Source: an uncultured Bacteroidales bacterium
GTDB taxonomy: Bacteria; Bacteroidota; Bacteroidia; Bacteroidales; JAFGXI01
Direction: 5' to 3'
Length of the DNA: 44,652 nt
NCBI GenBank assembly: GCA_947311115.1
Contig: CAMZKE010000014.1
Coordinates: 1 to 44,652, forward strand
The notes beneath the pieces are model-generated. The model did not search any database. It was not told the origin of the DNA and saw only the letters and a program-made list of their open reading frames with translations. The position numbers and the translations under genes are program-made. Shown here in pieces: positions 43,985 to 44,652 of this stretch; position 1 is the first letter of the stretch, and each line of letters begins with the position of its first letter.

Positions 43985-44170
43985 GTTTAATAACGATACG
44001 TGTATGAAAATGTAGCGAAAGGCAAAGCGAATATATTTCGGTTGTCAAAGTAGCCAAATTTGCAAGCTTTTAAAGTAGTCAAATCGTAGATTTGGCGGGG
44101 CATAGTATGAGCTACACTGCCTAAATACCCACTAAAATCGCTATTTTTTATACACATTGCTAGCACTTGT
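43985..44170. other. Palindrome-rich spacer, cassette-like
   Basis: Contains nested inverted repeats: GCCAAAT (44053-44059) / ATTTGGC (44090-44096) and CAAATC (44080-44085) / GATTTG (44089-44094). It ends in TTGCTAGCACTTGTTATT and has ATACACGTATCGTTATTAAAC-type sequence next to the lipoprotein ATG. In my reading this resembles the repeated spacers between cassette-like genes in Bacteroidota, similar to an attC site, but no second copy is in the window and no integrase is seen. Confidence 0.35.
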
Positions 44171-44173
44171 TAT

Positions 44174-44652
44174 TTATTTTTTCAATTCACTAATTTCTTT
44201 TTTTGTTAATCCTGTTATTTCACTAATTAAAGATATATTTAAGCCTTTTTCAAGCATTTTTATAGCATCTTCAATTTTTCCTTCAATCTTTCCTTCAATC
44301 TTTCCTTGTTGTTTTATTCTATCTTCTGCCTCAATTTTTAAAGTCCATTCCATACTTGCTTGATAATGCAAATTTTCGAGGTGTTTCTGGTATTTTTTTT
44401 GTTCATCTTCCGATAAATTATCTACACGCCAAAGTTTACGTACTTTATCAATCCCTTGTGCTGTAAAATTATCTTTTACTTCATTGTTTTTTAAGTAATA
44501 AATCCATTGGTCAAGATTATCTTTTGCTGAATTGTCAAATTGATTAACCTTAATTACATAATATTCAGGTAATATTTCAAATGGTTCTGTTTTTCCAAGT
44601 ATTTCAGATTGTTTTGCAGAAAGCATTAATTTATCAGATTTGTGTAATCCAA
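44174..44652 (-). CDS. Rpn-family (PDDEXK_2) transposase-like nuclease, C-terminal part
   Basis: Partial gene cut by the window edge; the frame stays open upstream of the internal Met at 44626, so the true start and the catalytic PD-(D/E)XK core lie outside. What is visible is the typical C-terminal half of 'Rpn family recombination-promoting nuclease/putative transposase': YYVIKVNQF, LDQWIYYLKN, a helical middle (NLSEDEQKKYQKHL), then a charged tail with GKIEGKIEGKIE and a final helix-turn-helix-like LISEITGLTKKEISEL. These proteins are mobile and spread in many copies. Confidence 0.8.
   Translation of the reverse strand, partial: GLHKSDKLMLSAKQSEILGKTEPFEILPEYYVIKVNQFDNSAKDNLDQWIYYLKNNEVKDNFTAQGIDKVRKLWRVDNLSEDEQKKYQKHLENLHYQASMEWTLKIEAEDRIKQQGKIEGKIEGKIEDAIKMLEKGLNISLISEITGLTKKEISELKK
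44269..44304. repeat. Three tandem 12-bp units inside the Rpn gene
   Basis: Units CTTCAATTTTTC, CTTCAATCTTTC and CTTCAATCTTTC encode the repeated GKIE motif on the minus strand. The number of in-frame units may vary between strains. Confidence 0.75.

Noticed and set aside
1..44652. tRNA, rRNA, complete insertion sequence, integrase, prophage or toxin-antitoxin module
   Set aside because: Looked for in the gene list and spacers; nothing supports any of them apart from the partial Rpn gene at the right edge.

Overview
This 44.7 kb window is a piece of a low-GC Bacteroidota chromosome, probably from the Bacteroidales/Marinilabiliales side of the phylum, though the family cannot be fixed from sequence alone. 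The evidence for Bacteroidota is a protein with a type IX secretion C-terminal sorting domain, a PorE-like TPR/beta-propeller/OmpA protein, the long insert-containing form of IspG, a class I fructose-1,6-bisphosphatase, a CFB-type alpha-oxoamine synthase, several TAnnTTTG promoter boxes and very few Shine-Dalgarno sites. Most of the window is ordinary chromosomal backbone. I see no rRNA, tRNA, CRISPR array, integrase or complete insertion sequence.

Layout. 1-5.2 kb: Nudix hydrolase, PepD dipeptidase, DUF4197 lipoprotein and a patatin/BamA-type outer-membrane phospholipase. 5.4-7.2 kb: overlapping lpxK and purine nucleoside phosphorylase genes. 7.5-11.1 kb: a eukaryotic-type citrate synthase, then a WecA-like transferase gene leading into fbp. 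11.2-15.6 kb: radical SAM protein, HAD phosphatase with an orphan ABC ATPase, UbiX, and the alpha-oxoamine synthase. 15.7-21.7 kb: YbdG-type MscS channel, a secreted protein of about 33 MORN-like repeats, and IspG. 21.7-27.7 kb: UbiD with a zinc CDF exporter, a T9SS cargo protein, and YhbP with HutI. 27.9-31.7 kb: a tight three-gene operon (PqqD-like peptide-binding protein, ATP-grasp ligase, PLP decarboxylase) behind a GT2 glycosyltransferase. 31.9-35.7 kb: dnaX, which needs a frameshift to make full-length tau, and the PorE-like protein. 35.8-42.7 kb: a signalling cluster with a sensor carrying an Aer-type PAS and a hemerythrin domain, a stand-alone bacteriohemerythrin, and a TPR-PAS-SpoIIE phosphatase. 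43-44.7 kb: an accessory right edge with a lectin-fold lipoprotein, a palindromic spacer and the end of an Rpn/PDDEXK transposase-like nuclease.

How the genes fit together. LpxK, the WecA-like enzyme, GT2, the patatin protein, the alpha-oxoamine synthase and the PorE-like protein all serve the envelope. UbiX supplies prenyl-FMN for UbiD 7.5 kb away. The signalling cluster looks like an oxygen or redox input (flavin-type PAS plus di-iron hemerythrins) feeding a PP2C-type phosphatase.

Most worth following up: (1) the PqqD/ATP-grasp/PLP-decarboxylase operon, which matches no pathway I can name and may be an undescribed peptide- or carrier-based modification system; (2) the A8 slippage site in dnaX; (3) the hemerythrin/SpoIIE signalling cluster; (4) a dispersed two-hairpin repeat of about 100 bp whose two copies each sit directly after a stop codon, in the same orientation relative to the gene; (5) a second, more decayed family of intergenic repeats with four copies.
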